A DNA stretch of 64,000 nt from Siphonodentalium dalli (GCA_032622095.1 CP136067.1:174690556-174754555), one strand, 5' to 3'; positions 1 to 12,912 are shown, counted from the first letter of the stretch. The notes: generated by a model not told the origin, from the letters alone. Translations and numbers: made by a program.

Positions 1-1142
1 ATTTATTCGCTATTCATGAAAGTTAATTCATATCTGTTTTAGTCAGATTTTTAAAAGTTCAATTCAATTCAATTCGTCATGGTCCTTGACATGTAACACA
101 CGTTTATTATACACATTCCTAGCATATATATTCAGTTACATTAATACAATATAAGGTGAAACTTCATTGTTTTTACATTAATATGTAATATATAAAATTG
201 TGTCATACACAATAATATAAGCATACCTCTTCTGTATAATTTCGACGGGGGCTTGTATCATAAATCTCGCAAAGCTGTTTTCACAAATGTACTTACCCTC
301 CGCAGGATGGCAATATGCCAAGAGATCAAAGTCCATGGAATTTGTCAAGATTAGGAAATTTCCAATAATATTGAGGGATGAATTTCTTTCTGATCTCTTA
401 AATTTTTTTTACAAACAATAATTCAAGTGGTATTCATCCCCGAGAGCCTCTCCACGCGCAGAGCAGGTTCTCTTTTCCGCGGCATGTCTTTTCATCTGTC
501 ACTCTCAGTTGACAAAAGATGATTTGCGGTTCTTATTTTGACTAAGTTTTATACAAGATGTCGGGGAAATTTCAGTAGATAACCGCTAATTTTCAAATCT
601 GGCTTTATCGCTTTATACAGAGTTCCTCTGGAAGATGAAGTGATTATCTTGTCGACATTATGACTTTACATATATATCGGGGCAATTTGACCAGACTTAA
701 AACGAATGTGACATAATCGATGACGACTTGGTCTGAATTCTGATGTTTGCTGTTGAAACCTGTTGTCTGTTTCTTCAGATCCGTGACCGATTTGCTCACA
801 GTCAGGACATTCGTTGCAGGAACGCTGACTTGGCAGAACATGGCAAATACGTGTATATTTAGAAGATTCCCAGCGCGATAGATTCGATTATTCACTCCGT
901 GGCAAAAATAATAGCCATATAATAGACTGAGGGTTTATTTATAACCGAGGAATCTTTTTAACATTCTGAGAGCCAATTTCCCCAGACTCGGGACCAGTTT
1001 GCTCACAGCTGTAGAATCGCTGACTTGGCAAAGTATTTCAACTACACGTATAATAAGACTGATTAAAATCACGACATAATTAGGGACCACTTGACGAGGC
1101 TTTGAACTAATATGACGTAACCGATGGCGACTAGGCCTGGTG
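1..1142. other. AT-rich non-coding stretch with a diverged internal duplication
   Basis: No exon or RNA gene is recognisable. Two related blocks (about 640-880 and 940-1140) share phrases such as 'tttgctcacag', 'gctgacttggca' and 'gatg(a/g)cgact(t/a)gg', so this is a degraded tandem duplication. The short minus-strand reading frames here follow the duplicated DNA and are not believed to be genes. Confidence 0.5.
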
Positions 1143-1146
1143 TTAA

Positions 1147-1329
1147 CCCTTTCCATACTAAAGCATCATTGATGAGTAGTCATAGGTCGTTTGTTGAACT
1201 TATATATAGTATCTAAACTTTTCCCTCAATAAATATGACTGCTTCTGTGCTTTAATTTATCTGTCGTCTGCTTATATTACATGGACATCCCTGTGAATCA
1301 ATTATAGAATCCATTTAGTACAGAAAGTG
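1147..1329. mobile_element. TTAA-flanked miniature element, family C, copy 1
   Basis: TTAA flanks both sides (1143-1146 and 1330-1333). The ends are inverted repeats: CCCTTTCCATACTAAA on the left, and TTTAGTACAGAAAGTG on the right, which is its imperfect reverse complement. It is 183 bp with no coding capacity. A TTAA target duplication with CCC-starting ends is typical of piggyBac-type elements; Kolobok also uses TTAA. A longer relative is at 4043-4302. Confidence 0.75.
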
Positions 1330-1504
1330 TTAATTACTGATGATTGCTTTATATGTGTCATTTGACATCTTTCGTATGATGAACTACTGCAAATAAGAAT
1401 TACGAATAGAGGTACTACGTCATTATAATTTGTGTTCTTTCTAACATAAACTGTTGTCGTGTGGGGTGCAATCATCAAACCTGTATACCACTGACTAGGA
1501 CCTG

Positions 1505-1720
1505 ATAACAACACCATTATAGGGTACTGTACGCCATTTTCAATAAATTTCCGGTGATAACAACGATCTAATATCGATAATATATAGAAAACTAAGTAAT
1601 TTGAGTTGATGATGTATTCTGTAAACGTTTAGGTTAATAGGTTATCTTAAAATCAAAGTTAATAATTTGATATAAATTTAATTTATGGCTGGAGCCATAA
1701 ATTATATTACAAATTTCCGT
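1505..1720 (+). repeat. Partial copy of the TTAA element at 55969-56589
   Basis: The stretch from 'agggtactgtacgcc' through 'aatttatggctggagcc' matches 55969-56150 with many substitutions. The left terminus is recognisable, but no matching right end (GTACAGTACCCCT) follows, so this is a truncated copy. Confidence 0.6.
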
Positions 1721-2081
1721 GTACAAGACGTAATCAAAATAATTAACGGATAGTGGGTTGGCAACGCGTGGCACACATGATCGTGTAAAAAAATTATGTT
1801 GATACTCAAGCCACACACTGACTAGTGACTATAAAATGACTTACATGAGTATATGGGACTAGTATGCATATAATATAACATTTATTTGATACGTTTGCTT
1901 CAAAAATGTCCAAAAATTACTCGACAACGACAATTGGTATTTTCGCATTCCGGCTAATCTACCATCCGTAACATTAATTCGTACTCAACAGACTTTCAAA
2001 TAATGGAAATCTGGTTACATTATTCTACAACTCAGAGACTATAGAAACCAACAACAATATTTGAGTACAGTATCCCTTTAA

Positions 2082-2428
2082 CCCTTTACCCAACAGAAGG
2101 GCCCTGTGCCAATGCATTCTCTTATATATGCGAGTCGACCATAGGTCGCCTCGCATATATAAGAGAATGCATTGGCTTAACACATTAAAAATTATAAAAT
2201 TGTTAAAGAATGTAAGAATGGCCAATGCATTCTCTTATATATGCGAGGCGACCTATGGTCGACTCGCATATATAAGAGAATGCATTGGCACAGGACATAA
2301 CTGTAACTATCACAATGTGGTCAAGGAGCCGGTTCCAATGATATCCATATTTGTATGGTTCTATTGAAACAGACCGAAGATATTTTAGGCTGTTGAAGCT
2401 TTATTTGGCCGGTTTGTTGGGTAAAGGG
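2082..2428 (-). mobile_element. TTAA-flanked miniature element, family A, copy 1, with two hairpins
   Basis: TTAA at 2078-2081 and 2429-2432 flanks inverted ends starting CCCTTTACCCAACA. Inside are two 69-bp near-perfect palindromes, 2108-2176 and 2221-2289, each with arms beginning gccaatgcattctctt and a 3-nt loop, separated by 44 bp of A/T-rich sequence. The copy at 26619-27001 has the same layout in the opposite orientation. It is non-autonomous and probably mobilised by a piggyBac-type transposase encoded elsewhere (inference). Confidence 0.85.
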
Positions 2429-2432
2429 TTAA

Positions 2433-4042
2433 GTAAAAACTAATCAAAGCAGACATAATCATATCACCTTACTGCGAGTGAGGTGAAAACAGTATTGCGC
2501 CAGTGATTATAAAGTTGTTTGACTACGTTTACTGTGAGCGTGTTTGGATAATGTCTGATATTTGTGACCGATTTTATTATGTGTGATTTGAGTTTCGAAT
2601 TTTGTTGCAGTAGCACCCTATTTATGACCGGGCTCGAATGTGACACATGCGAGGATTACTAGTTATAATTTTGGCCACTTGAAATACAGAATTTTCACAT
2701 GTCCCCAAAACATGACCAGTTTGGTAGTAATGGAAGAAAAGATAGCTAAACATATACTAAATAATGGATTAATTAGGCTAAATAAAATAAATACATGTGT
2801 ATAGGGAAACGGGAGAAGAAAACAAAACAGAGCGGGAGGGGTGGTAATGTCATTTTATTAATAAAAAAAAAAATTCTTCATATTATTTTTTTTCCTATTT
2901 TTTATCTTTTCATATATGTTTATTTTATTTATTAACATTTATTTATTTATTATTAATATTTAGTTGGTTATTAATATTTATTTTTATTTTATATTTTTCA
3001 TATTTGTTTATTTTTTCATTAGTTTTCATTTTATTTTTCATTTTATTTGTTCTTGCTCGACAATTTAATTTTTCTTACTCGACAATTTTTCTTGCTCTCA
3101 TTATTTCTGCCATTCTGTTCTACGGGGGGATTGGACAGCAAACGTTTTGTTCTGGGTAAAATGACACAATAATGAATGTTGTTAACTAAATGTAAAGTAA
3201 CAGCTTATTCCGGTCGCTTATTTTCGCATTTTAAGTGGAAAACAAATTATTCGGAGGAAAATTTGGGGGGAAAAACGATAAAATGGCGAGGAGGCGGCCA
3301 GTTTTGCGAGGGTCGGTCCATGGGTTACAATTAACACATGTGTTAATTTATTTAGCCTTATAACAAAGCTTTTCGAAGAAAAATAGAGGAGTATATTTTA
3401 TTGACATATCTCATTTTGACACTTAGACCAAGCGCTTACATTGGGCGATATCACTATTCAACAATCTAAAATGTGATCGAACAAGATTTTCCTAAACGAC
3501 TGACTCTTGAGTAGCATCGTGGCAGTCAAACACATAATTATTCCAAACTTGCCGGAAGACAAAATGGCATATTAATGGTGAATAAATGTCATAACAGTAT
3601 CAATACATTCTCCAGGGGAGATAACCGCCGATTATTCGGCTCGTTTTTATAGATTCATGCGCCCGTTAAGGCGGTTTCCGAGCAGCTAATAGTTATTACC
3701 GTCATACGGCAATTCCAATAATTATACGACAATACTTTGCCTCCGGGATAAATTCTCTATAGAAGGGATTGCTTCCTCTTACGGAGCCACTTCATTTCCA
3801 TATGTGTGACAAGGCTACGTGGCTTCCTCGATTATTCCGACTCATTGTATGTCGCACTCACGGAAATTATCATTTCCAGGCTTCATTTCGTCGCATTTTT
3901 GTGGTAATCGAAATATTGTAAAGAAATTATGTGCATTCTTCACATGTCAAAAACATCAGTATATAAATTAAATGTCCAGCACTAACGAACTGAGCTTTCT
4001 GGGAGGCTGGACAATTTTTCACCTCATCGCCATGTACCTGAA
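2433..4042. other. Non-coding stretch, A/T-rich low complexity in the middle
   Basis: No gene, RNA or bounded mobile element was recognised. About 2855-3110 is T-rich low-complexity sequence built of 'tttattta'-like runs. The flanking parts are unique-looking AT-rich DNA. Confidence 0.4.
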
Positions 4043-4302
4043 CTCTTTCCATACTAAATACTCATTGTCGAGTAGTTCCATTAGGAAACGTTCAGATAAT
4101 AAGTTCAACAAACGACCATCGTCTGTTGAACTTATTATCTGAACATTTCCCACCAATGAATATGAACCATTCTGCTCTTGTAGTATCTTTTGTTTTACTG
4201 TTGTCTCCTTGAATTACATGAACACCCCTCCAAATGAATAATAGACTCTTCCAATATATACTTTTATAACTGAATGCGATAATAAATTCAGTACAGAAAG
4301 GG
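4043..4302. mobile_element. TTAA-flanked miniature element, family C, copy 2, with internal hairpin
   Basis: The right end TTCAGTACAGAAAGGG is followed by TTAA (4303-4306). The left end CTCTTTCCATACTAAA follows TGAA (4039-4042), one change from TTAA. A hairpin at about 4084-4147 has arms around 'gttcagataataagttcaac' and is absent in that form from the 183-bp copy at 1147-1329, where only one arm is recognisable. Confidence 0.7.
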
Positions 4303-4576
4303 TTAAGATGGTGAACACTATTGCTGATGGGGTCACTGTTGCCATATTTTGGTTTGTTGGGTGCCCAGCTTTGGGAATATATGTTTTTGGGTACCCAGCT
4401 TGACCTTTGCCTTTTTATGTTAGATGCATAATCGTTATCATAAATCACAAATTTATATCGCAGAGAAAAAGCAGTTGTTAGTCACAATTATCAATATTAA
4501 AGATGAGTACCAATGCGCCGTTTGATAGCATGCTCTATTTATTCTACAATTTTGTTCTTAAAAATATGCAAAGTTC

Positions 4577-4830
4577 AAGCTTGGTACCCAAGACACCATT
4601 TCCTAAAGCTGGGTACCCAAGACACCATTTCCTACAGCTGGGTACCCAAGATACCATTTCATAAAGCTGGATACCCAAGTCACCATTTCATAAAGCTGGG
4701 TACCCAAGACACGATTTCCTAAAGCTGGATACCCAAGAAACCATTTCATAAAGCTGGATACCCAAGAAACCATTTCCTAAAGCTGGGTACCCAAGAAACC
4801 ATTTCCTAAAGCTGGGTACCCAAGACACCA
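4577..4830 (+). repeat. 28-bp minisatellite, about 9 copies
   Basis: The unit is close to 'agctgggtacccaagacacc' followed by 'atttccta', repeated about nine times with few substitutions. Two inverted relatives ('gggtacccagctt'-like) lie upstream at about 4349-4403. One frame stays open through part of it only because 28 bp rotates the frame; it is not taken as a gene. Confidence 0.9.
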
Positions 4831-5613
4831 AAACATGGCGACAATGATCCGTTCAGCAGCACTATTGCTACAGGAATGAAGTGTATTTTTAACGTCATGG
4901 GAATCAGTATCATTTGAATTTCGAGCTTTAACGAACTGAGGTTTCTGTGAGGCCTGAAAATTTAGTGCAAACATATTTTTATTTCCCTATCCAAACAAAT
5001 AACATAATATACAGATGATACATATATGCAAAATAGAAGAGTTAATGTATTGAAACGAGGATTAGACAACAAGCCCGAAGGTTTATGTGAAGTATTCTCC
5101 CCTTTGGCGACATGTCCCTTCCCCAATAGATGAGGGAGGGTTATAGATCAAACGGGAAGGGTTGGAAATAATGGTTTTAGGAGAAATGGAGATATATAAC
5201 TGAATTTGCATGAGTTAGGGATGGAAAAGGGGAGAAGACAGTGTTATGGATAGCAGGAGTCAGAGAGAGAGAGAGAGCGAGAGAGAGAGAGAGAAAGAGA
5301 TGGGGAGAGAGAAACTATAGACATGAGGGGGCAGATGAAGTCGTGAAATGGTGACAGTGGTGGGGAGTTTTCAATGATTGGGTTGTTGCGTGATAAAAAT
5401 GATGCTCGTCTATAGTAATCTTCATGCGTCAGGCGCCATGGGAGGGTGTCAATCACAATGACATTTGACTGGTTACAACCGTCAATAATTCAACAAACAC
5501 GCAGCAAATTTGTCACCCCAGCGGAATGTCAGTGAACACTATTTCTGCAACTTTTGGTAACGTTTCCTTATGAATACACAACCAGGTCAACGGGTTCTGA
5601 CACTCACACAGGA
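4831..5613. other. Non-coding stretch with a short GA-rich tract
   Basis: No gene was recognised. An imperfect (GA)n tract lies at about 5259-5312. The rest is unremarkable AT-rich DNA up to the TIR element beginning at 5614. Confidence 0.5.
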
Positions 5614-8600
5614 TAGTCGGATTCCTTATGTCGAAAAAAATGGTCGCGCGTTTTCGGAATGTTAAAAGCGATATGAGAACAGTTTCTATACCACCAATGT
5701 GTCTATTTTCAGAATCTACCTGTTTCCAGCTTGATATTTTAGTGGAAACAGGTTTGTGTGAGGCTTTTGTTTGTGTACCCCTCTATTTTTCCCCATCCAC
5801 CTGGTAATACAAACATGCTATTACACATAGCAAGCTCGGTAAGTGGCTTTCTTTCTTCTTGGAAATCGAAAAACATGGAGAGATCTTGCCACAAATTACT
5901 TAATTTCATATCTTAATGTGGAATTGTATCATAAAATCATCAGATGAATTGTATTTATGACTGCATTTTCACTTTTCTTTCCCAAATATTAAGGTATTGT
6001 ATATTCTTAAAATCAGCTACATCACATATGGACGAACATGAACAATCTACAAGGATATCTTGATCATATGCCGCAAACAAAACTTCGATACTTCGAATTT
6101 TCGTAAAGATATCGCAGAAAAGCTAACCCTACCCCCACCCTCGCTGATTTCACAAGTCAGATTCATTTGGTCGAAAACAACGGTCGCGCAATTTAGGATT
6201 GTCAAAGACGACATGCAAACGGTTTATTTATCAATAGCGTGTCTACTTTCAGAGTTTACCTGTGTCCAGTTAAAATTTTATTGGAAAAAAATGTTTTTGG
6301 ACTGTTTTAAGAATTTAAAGAGCGTTTGCTTATTATACAAAATATTAATCCTCATAACTAACCTTCTGGTGGACTGTGCAAGTTGAAATTAACAAAGTAT
6401 CAAATATGGTGGTCTACTTCTTTCAGAGTCTACTTGTTTCCAGTCTGACATGTTAGTGGGAACAAATTGTGTGGACGGTTAACAAAATTTAAAGAGCGTT
6501 TCCTGATTATACAGATATTAACTAACACGATTAGCCTTTTCATGAATTGTACGAGTTGAAATTATGCACATATGTCAAGTATGACTAGAAATGTATTTTT
6601 GAGAATGATGTCGTCAGATAAGTCTCGCAGGTACAGTACTACAGTTGCGAACAAAACTAACGTTGAACCCTATAGAGAGTTTGGCAATTTACTCAAATGT
6701 TCACAGTGGTGCATATATGCATGGCTCTTACATATAATCTATGGTAACTACATGTGATTTTACAAAATTAGCTTGCAATATAGTCAGGCCACCAGATACA
6801 GTAGATGATAAAAGTGTGGTTCACATCAATCATATACATCACAATCACGTGCTTCAGTGATAATGTCCACTATTCTACAAATGTAATGTTTATCAAGACT
6901 AAAGTTTCAGGATGTCGTTGTAAAATTGATTGATTGTGTTTTTTATCAATTGACAAAATTAATGTTTATTGCCAAGACGAAGTGCCGCATAATACGGAGT
7001 TGTGTGCTAACAAATATGCGAGTCATATTTATGTAAGTTTCAGTCACCGCTTGTTAAAATTGTTCGGTCATGTATAATGTTTTATATTTTCATGCCAAGC
7101 TATGGTGCTTATTACGGTGGCTGGTTTAGGACATGGGAATACTAATTCGTAGCCACGAAATAACTAATTGCGATATACGATCGTCAGTCCCATTGTTGTA
7201 ATGGAAGGGGATAGAGATGATCTGGTTGTAGTTGTCCACCATCTAGGCATGAGCCACGGCGATTTGAGATAAAGGGTGTTGTAGGGTGGCCCGTAAAACA
7301 AATTAAGTAATCACCCCTTTCACCAACTCGATCCAAAGTTCCCGCCGTCCTGGGGGTGAGTCACATAGGGCACCACGACATTCAGTATATCTTGGGGCCA
7401 CCCTACAACACCAATTATACCACATCAAACGGTTAAGGGGCCGAAAATTGTATAGGTGCCATATTTGAACCCATCTGGGAGGCCATTTTGGATCGGGAAT
7501 GGTGATAGTGGGTGAATATTTAGTTTGTCTCAGGTGTCACCCTACAACACACTGTATTCGACCTAAAATGGGGGGGGGGATTGCTTGGTACCATATACGG
7601 ATCCCTCTGATCAGTTATCATTTTCGCTCGAGTGGGCTGAATGTGTGAAATTAGCTTGCTTTGCGAGCCACCGTACAACACCCTTTATTTGATCTATATT
7701 GGTCAAGTGGCCGAGAAATAATGTGTACCCTATTTGACCCCTTCTGAGCGGCGACATTTTGGAACGGGTATGGTTGAAAGGGGTGAATATTTATAAGTTT
7801 ATGTTGGGCCCACCCTACAAAACACCTTATTTGACTTAAATAGGCAATTATGCCGAGAGAAATGTCATTCCCATTCGATCCCTTGTGGTAAAAACTAATG
7901 AATATTCAGTTTATCTTGGAGCCACCTGACCCGTGTTTCCCCGTTCTCTCTGGGCTATAGACTATAGTTTATATCGGACGTTCATATCACCATGGAGCCC
8001 GGGTCCCACGCCATAAGGGGTTTATAGTAGCTTCTCTGCGATCGTACGCATTGTTTCTAAAACATCATCCAGTGTAACCAGCCGCCGTAAAGGTATCTGG
8101 ATATATGCAAAGGCCAAACCAGTTATTTCTTGGCCACCAATTAGTATTTCGTGGCCACCAAATTAGTTATTTCTTGGCTCACGAGTTAGTATTTAGTATT
8201 TCGTGGCCACGAAATAAAAAAAAAATCCCATGTCCTAAACCAGCCACCGTAGCTTATGGATCATTCTGTTTTAGTATTACATTTGGAGAAACCCGACCAG
8301 CATCAATGTAACAACTACAACTCATCTATGCCAATGATATGTTTAGCCATACATGTGGATAGGGTGGTATTGTCTAAATATTGCTGGGCATATATAGATG
8401 GTTGTTCTATAATTCCTGGTCGGGTTTAAATTGGGAGTTTAAATTATGTTCATCTGATGATAAAGAGAACACTTTTTCCGTCCACTCAATACATCCCCCG
8501 GTATACATGTACATGTTTCACATACTAAATTAACATCTTAGTCAACATAACAAATCACTCCCTCAAATCCTTTGCCACAAGAATAAAAATAAATTTGTCA

Positions 8601-9744
8601 GTATAAATAGGCAAGACATATCTGGACACTTTCTAAGAGATAATTTATTTATAAGAAGATATATGTGCATTATGTGCTTGGTCTTATGACACAGTGCGGG
8701 GACAATACTGTGTCGAAGAACATAGTTGAGGGGACCCTTCCATCATTCTTCATAATGTATCATGACTCCATCTGTTGTGAACAAACCATCAACTTGGGCT
8801 TAATGGATCGTTCTCCCCCCAATAATATACTTGGCTTTGAACCGATCAACACTCTGGGCCATGGTATTTTCCCGTAAATTAGATAGTGTCTATATAGTCG
8901 GATGGTATTGGTTATGTTCAATTGGTGTTAGTGGACAACAAAACAGACAAGTATAAAATAAAACAATAATATAATATGTAATCACATCGTGAACAGTCTT
9001 GTTGTGAATATTTTCGTTTGATTCAACAGGCTGCATATTATCGAAATTACAAAACCATTCGACACTTACTTTTGCCAATTGCTGTATCTTGAGGCATAAC
9101 TATATCATATATTGCATCTATTAAATCACGGATAGTTACAGTGGGTCAAACACGAGTGTTAGTCTACATATATAGTTGCGCACGATTGCCAATAAGTGAT
9201 ATTACAATCAACGTTTGAGCATAACACGAAATTCTCCATAGGGTTAAGTGTTAAATTTTGATCGCAACTGTAGCCAGCAAGAATCATCTGATCACATCCG
9301 TTCTTTTTAAAACTACGTCTGTGTTTCATCGTTAGTATTTTTTAGGAATAACAGTACGAGCATATCATCATGCGCAAAATGGCGCCATTTATCCAAAGTA
9401 ATAGAATCCCCATAGGGCTCAGTGTTCAATTTTGATCACAACTGTAGCCATCAAGAAAGAAGCGATCACATCAAAATTTTCAAAAATACATTTAACCGTC
9501 ATATCTAGTAATTTGGAGAAGTTTCAAATCGCACCGATCACCATACGCCAGATGGCACCATCTATCGTTTTCTGTAAATGCGAAACGCTCTCTAAATTAT
9601 GTTGACCCCGATTTAGGCCGACCGGCCAAAATTCAAGAATGGAAACAAGTCAATCCTGAAAATACACCTACTAGGCATACATAATACGTTTTCAGATCGC
9701 TTTTAACAAACCAAAAATGCAAAATGACATAAGGAATCCGACTA
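5614..9744. mobile_element. 4.1-kb TIR element with TAGTC ends, copy 1
   Basis: The left end TAGTCGGATTCCTTATGTC (from 5614) is the reverse complement of the right end, which closes with GACATAAGGAATCCGACTA at 9744. The flanking 3 bp are GGA on both sides, a 3-bp target duplication. The left part (about 5640-6500) holds three degenerate copies of a block containing 'tctactttcagagtctac'; the right part holds diverged copies of a block around 'ccatagggttaagtgttaaattttgatc'. A second element is nested at 7113-8251. No transposase-like frame is present, so the element is non-autonomous or decayed. A 5.0-kb relative is at 35892-40906. A 3-bp duplication fits several superfamilies (CACTA, PIF/Harbinger, Zator, Academ); the ends do not decide between them. 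Confidence 0.88.
7113..8251. mobile_element. Nested TIR element with 6-bp target duplication
   Basis: Perfect 26-bp inverted ends begin TACGGTGGCTGGTTTAGGAC at 7113 and end with the complement at 8251. GCTTAT directly flanks both sides (7107-7112 and 8252-8257). The interior carries about four diverged tandem units of 130-140 bp marked by 'ccaccctacaacacc', one inverted copy near 7270, and clusters of 'gtggccacgaaata' near both ends. There is no coding capacity. In the related element at 35892-40906 the right end survives (to 38487) but the left end is missing. Confidence 0.85.
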
Positions 9745-10120
9745 GGAGTGGAAGGCGGGCATTGCACCATCGAGAGTTGGGGAGCCCCGCCGACCTTAAG
9801 TCAACCGGCCGGCATTGCACCCCCTTCCTAGCGTTGAGCCCGTAGTATAAGCCCTGTATACAACAGACTAAGGCAACGGAGTTCACGCAAGCACTATTAA
9901 CCAGGACACTAATTCACAACAAACCACTAAACAAAACGAAATCAACTAAGTTAAATACACACAACTCGTATTATAAACAAGGTAAGTCTTCATCGCCGGT
10001 CCGCTTTTGGAATTGGGGGGGGGCTTTGCTTCTTGCTAGGATGGCATGTAACCCATACACAGTAGGCAAACATCTAATCACTATTAAACACTCACAAACC
10101 AAACTCAACAAACGCTCTTC
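9745..10120. other. Non-coding spacer
   Basis: No gene or bounded repeat was recognised between the TIR element and the minisatellite. It is somewhat more GC-rich (9740-9860) than its surroundings. A possible donor 'ggtaagt' at 9981 is not preceded by convincing coding sequence. Confidence 0.35.
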
Positions 10121-10580
10121 AGCGGCATTATAGCATACAAACGTGGGTTGTAGGAGATGGCTGACGGCGGCATTATAGCATACAAACGTGGGTTGTAGGA
10201 GATGGCTGACAGCGGCATTATAGCATACAAACGTGGGCTGTAGGAGAGGGCTGACAGCCACGTGGCTTGTAGGAGAGGGCTGACAGCGGCATTATAGCAT
10301 ACAGACGTGGGTTGTAGGAGAGGGCTGACAGCGGCATTATAGCATACAAACGTGGGTTGTAGGAGAGGGCTGACAGCCACGTGGGTTGTAGGAGAGGGCT
10401 GACAGCCACGTGGGTTGTAGGAGAGGGCTGACAGCCACGTGGGTTGTAGGAGAGGGCTGACAGCCACGTGGGTTGTAGGAGAGGGCTGACAGCCACGTGG
10501 GTTGTAGGAGAGGGCTGACAGCCACGTGGGTTGTAGGAGAGGGCTGACAGCCACGTGGGTTGTAGGAGAGGGCTGACAGC
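10121..10580 (+). repeat. Minisatellite mixing 45-bp and 29-bp units
   Basis: The long unit is about 45 bp ('ggcattatagcatacaaacg' plus 'tgggttgtaggagatggctgacagc'). The short 29-bp unit ('cacgtgggttgtaggagagg' plus 'gctgacagc') lacks the 'ggcattatagcatacaaa' part. The 5' half is mostly long units and the 3' half is about eight near-identical short units, as expected if a deletion variant expanded by unequal exchange. Several minus-strand frames remain open through it; they are products of the repeat. Confidence 0.93.
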
Positions 10581-11645
10581 CCTTTCAAATCTTCCCGGGG
10601 ATCATCCCAAACTCCAAACTTTGTTTCCTTATGAACGTGAAAACTATAAATACATGCTGTAAATGTGGGAATCCGTCATATATTGATGACATGTCACATG
10701 ATTTGTTCTTCAGTTGTCATTTTCGCGGTGTTTGACTAATCTGCGCGACCAATTTGAGTAAATGCCAGTGTCTGCACCCAAAAAAAGAGATAGATATTTT
10801 TAAATATTTTAATCAAGGGTATTTGCAAACCAACTGTAATTATCATCTTGATTAATGTCTGTTTGTAATAACTAAAAGTGGAATTATTGAAATATTTTAC
10901 AAAAAGTTGTATGCACATAAATTATAATGGACACTCCTCCATACGTTCAGATTGGCCGAAGGCGCGACAATGACAAATTAGAATAAAAATAACGGTTCAT
11001 GTTTTTAACAGTATCATTTTTCACACCCGCATCATATAAATTTAGCAGGACCCACCATGTACGGTAGCAAAATAGCAGAACAAAACGAATTGACTGAACT
11101 GTTTTAAATGGACACAGGGCACTCGCAGTCGGTAAATGTGCTAAAAAAATAAAAATTTGTAAAAACATCAACACTAAGAAGAACGTGGAGAAATAGATAA
11201 ACTGTGTTCTTATATTCCTTATTGATATTTCTCCAATAGCGATATTTCGCATGTTGAAACCATTGTTATGTAAACAAAACTGTTACAGTTATTTGTCAAC
11301 ATACATCACTGATCGTGTAGAATGTTAAAATATTGTAGTATATGACCTTTTCCAATGTTTAACGTCCAGATTTGATTAATCGTTGACATCCTATATATTA
11401 GCCTAATTGGACGTTGATAGGTAATGCTACTGTAACAGTAATGGTTTCGATAATCTTGTTATTGGTGAGCTATTAATAATGAAAATAAGAACAAAGTAGA
11501 TATAATTTGCATGTACTTGTTAATGTTTACTAACTTTTATAACATTCATGTTACGCATGAACCCACTCCGAAGGCCGGGAGTCCCTTTAACGGTTTTCAA
11601 ATGTTCACAAACCGGCCAGCGACCACTTTTCAATTTTTGTATATA
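10581..11645. other. Non-coding stretch, nothing recognised
   Basis: AT-rich sequence with no gene, RNA or bounded repeat that could be recognised by eye. Confidence 0.35.
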
Positions 11646-11810
11646 CTGTAATGCCCTGAATAATTGACTCCTTAACCACAGCAGAATTGTGGGTAATTTT
11701 TCAGTGAGAGCTTTCCAATGAATGGCAACAAGCCATATTTCCCACTAAATCCTGAACAATTACCCATAAGCCTGCTGTGGTTAAGGAGTAGATTATTTAG
11801 GGCATTACTG
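11646..11810. mobile_element. 165-bp foldback MITE with TA flanks, copy 1
   Basis: Inverted arms of roughly 55-60 bp run from CTGTAATGCCCTGAA to its complement GGGCATTACTG. TA flanks both ends (11644-11645 and 11811-11812), as for Tc1/mariner-type elements. A related, left-truncated copy lies at about 62469-62577 in the vinculin intron. Confidence 0.82.
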
Positions 11811-12571
11811 TAGTTGGAAGAAATTGGGTTGTTTTCTTATTTTCGAGATAGTAATCAGCGGTACTTCCAAAACATACACAGAAATACTTTCCCTGCGGCA
11901 GAATTACCGTAGCAGGACAGCAGTCCACAATTTTTCTCAGACTGTGCGTAATTGTGCTTGGGAATAGCTGAATGGCTAACAGCCTTCAAATTACAATTCT
12001 GATCACACCACGGAGTGTGACAGTTAATCTAGTTTTCACCCCAAACAAATTGAATACACGCCATGCGTGCTTTTTGAGAAACTCGTCTTCGACTCGATTA
12101 ATTGATTCTGGCAAAGAACTATTAGGGATATTCCGCTTGTAACTTCTGACGTGTTGCTTGTAAGGTAAATGGCAGCATGTGATAGCAAATATTAATACGA
12201 GACAATTCAAACAAATGCCCGCAGTTAGGGACCATCTCGTTACATACAATTTTAACAAGACTTTGGCAGTATATTAATAAATGACGTCTCAAAATGTATA
12301 ACTCTATAGCAGCTGAAATCAAAGGAGCTTGTGGCAATCAACTGAGTTATATCGGGTTATACAATCGAAGGATCAATCACCACAGTATATTATATTATAA
12401 CTAACCCTGAGCTGAACCAAGTTTATTATTGAATATTTTCCTAAAGTGGTGGTTTAATGCCAACACGTTACGCGCCATAACCTACAAGCGGAATTTCTAA
12501 TGTCCTAACCATTACTTGGCTCAACGATATAGAGACACTAAAGAAGAACCCTAAATGGTCTGACTGGACTG

Positions 12572-12628
12572 AGTTTAAACCAGAGATGACGAATGCGTCA
12601 GCTAGACGTGTGGTCTCTGGTTTAAACT
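12572..12628. repeat. Short inverted repeat
   Basis: Arms 'agtttaaaccagagatga' and 'tctctggtttaaact' enclose a loop of about 25 bp. It is too short to classify. It lies in an otherwise featureless stretch from 11813 to 12776. Confidence 0.5.
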
Positions 12629-12776
12629 ATGGCTTTAACTGGCAAACGGTGTACACGTATAAACTATGTTTACACTAGAGATGAAGAATTTGGGTTTTTT
12701 TTAACTAGGGTTCATGAACAGACGACAGACTGGTTGTGCTCAAACATAGTTTTAATGTATTGGATCCACCACGTCC

Positions 12777-12912
12777 GGTTCCGTGGTTTTAGTGCTACTG
12801 GTCAAAGTTTTTGAGTAGCATTCCATACATGGAAGTAATGAATAATTCGAAAGCTCCATATATGGTAATGCTACTCCAAAACTTTGATCAGTAGCATTAA
12901 AACCACGGAACC
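12777..12912. repeat. 136-bp foldback element
   Basis: Arms of nearly 60 bp begin ggttccgtggttttag and close with ctaaaaccacggaacc in complement, with only a few mismatches and a loop of about 25 bp. A third partial arm ('aaaccacggaac') follows at about 12931-12944. No convincing target duplication is seen. Confidence 0.75.

Noticed and set aside
10105-10588. Several overlapping open frames on the minus strand (up to 149 codons)
   Set aside because: They are translations of a minisatellite in different frames, with no start context or unique sequence.
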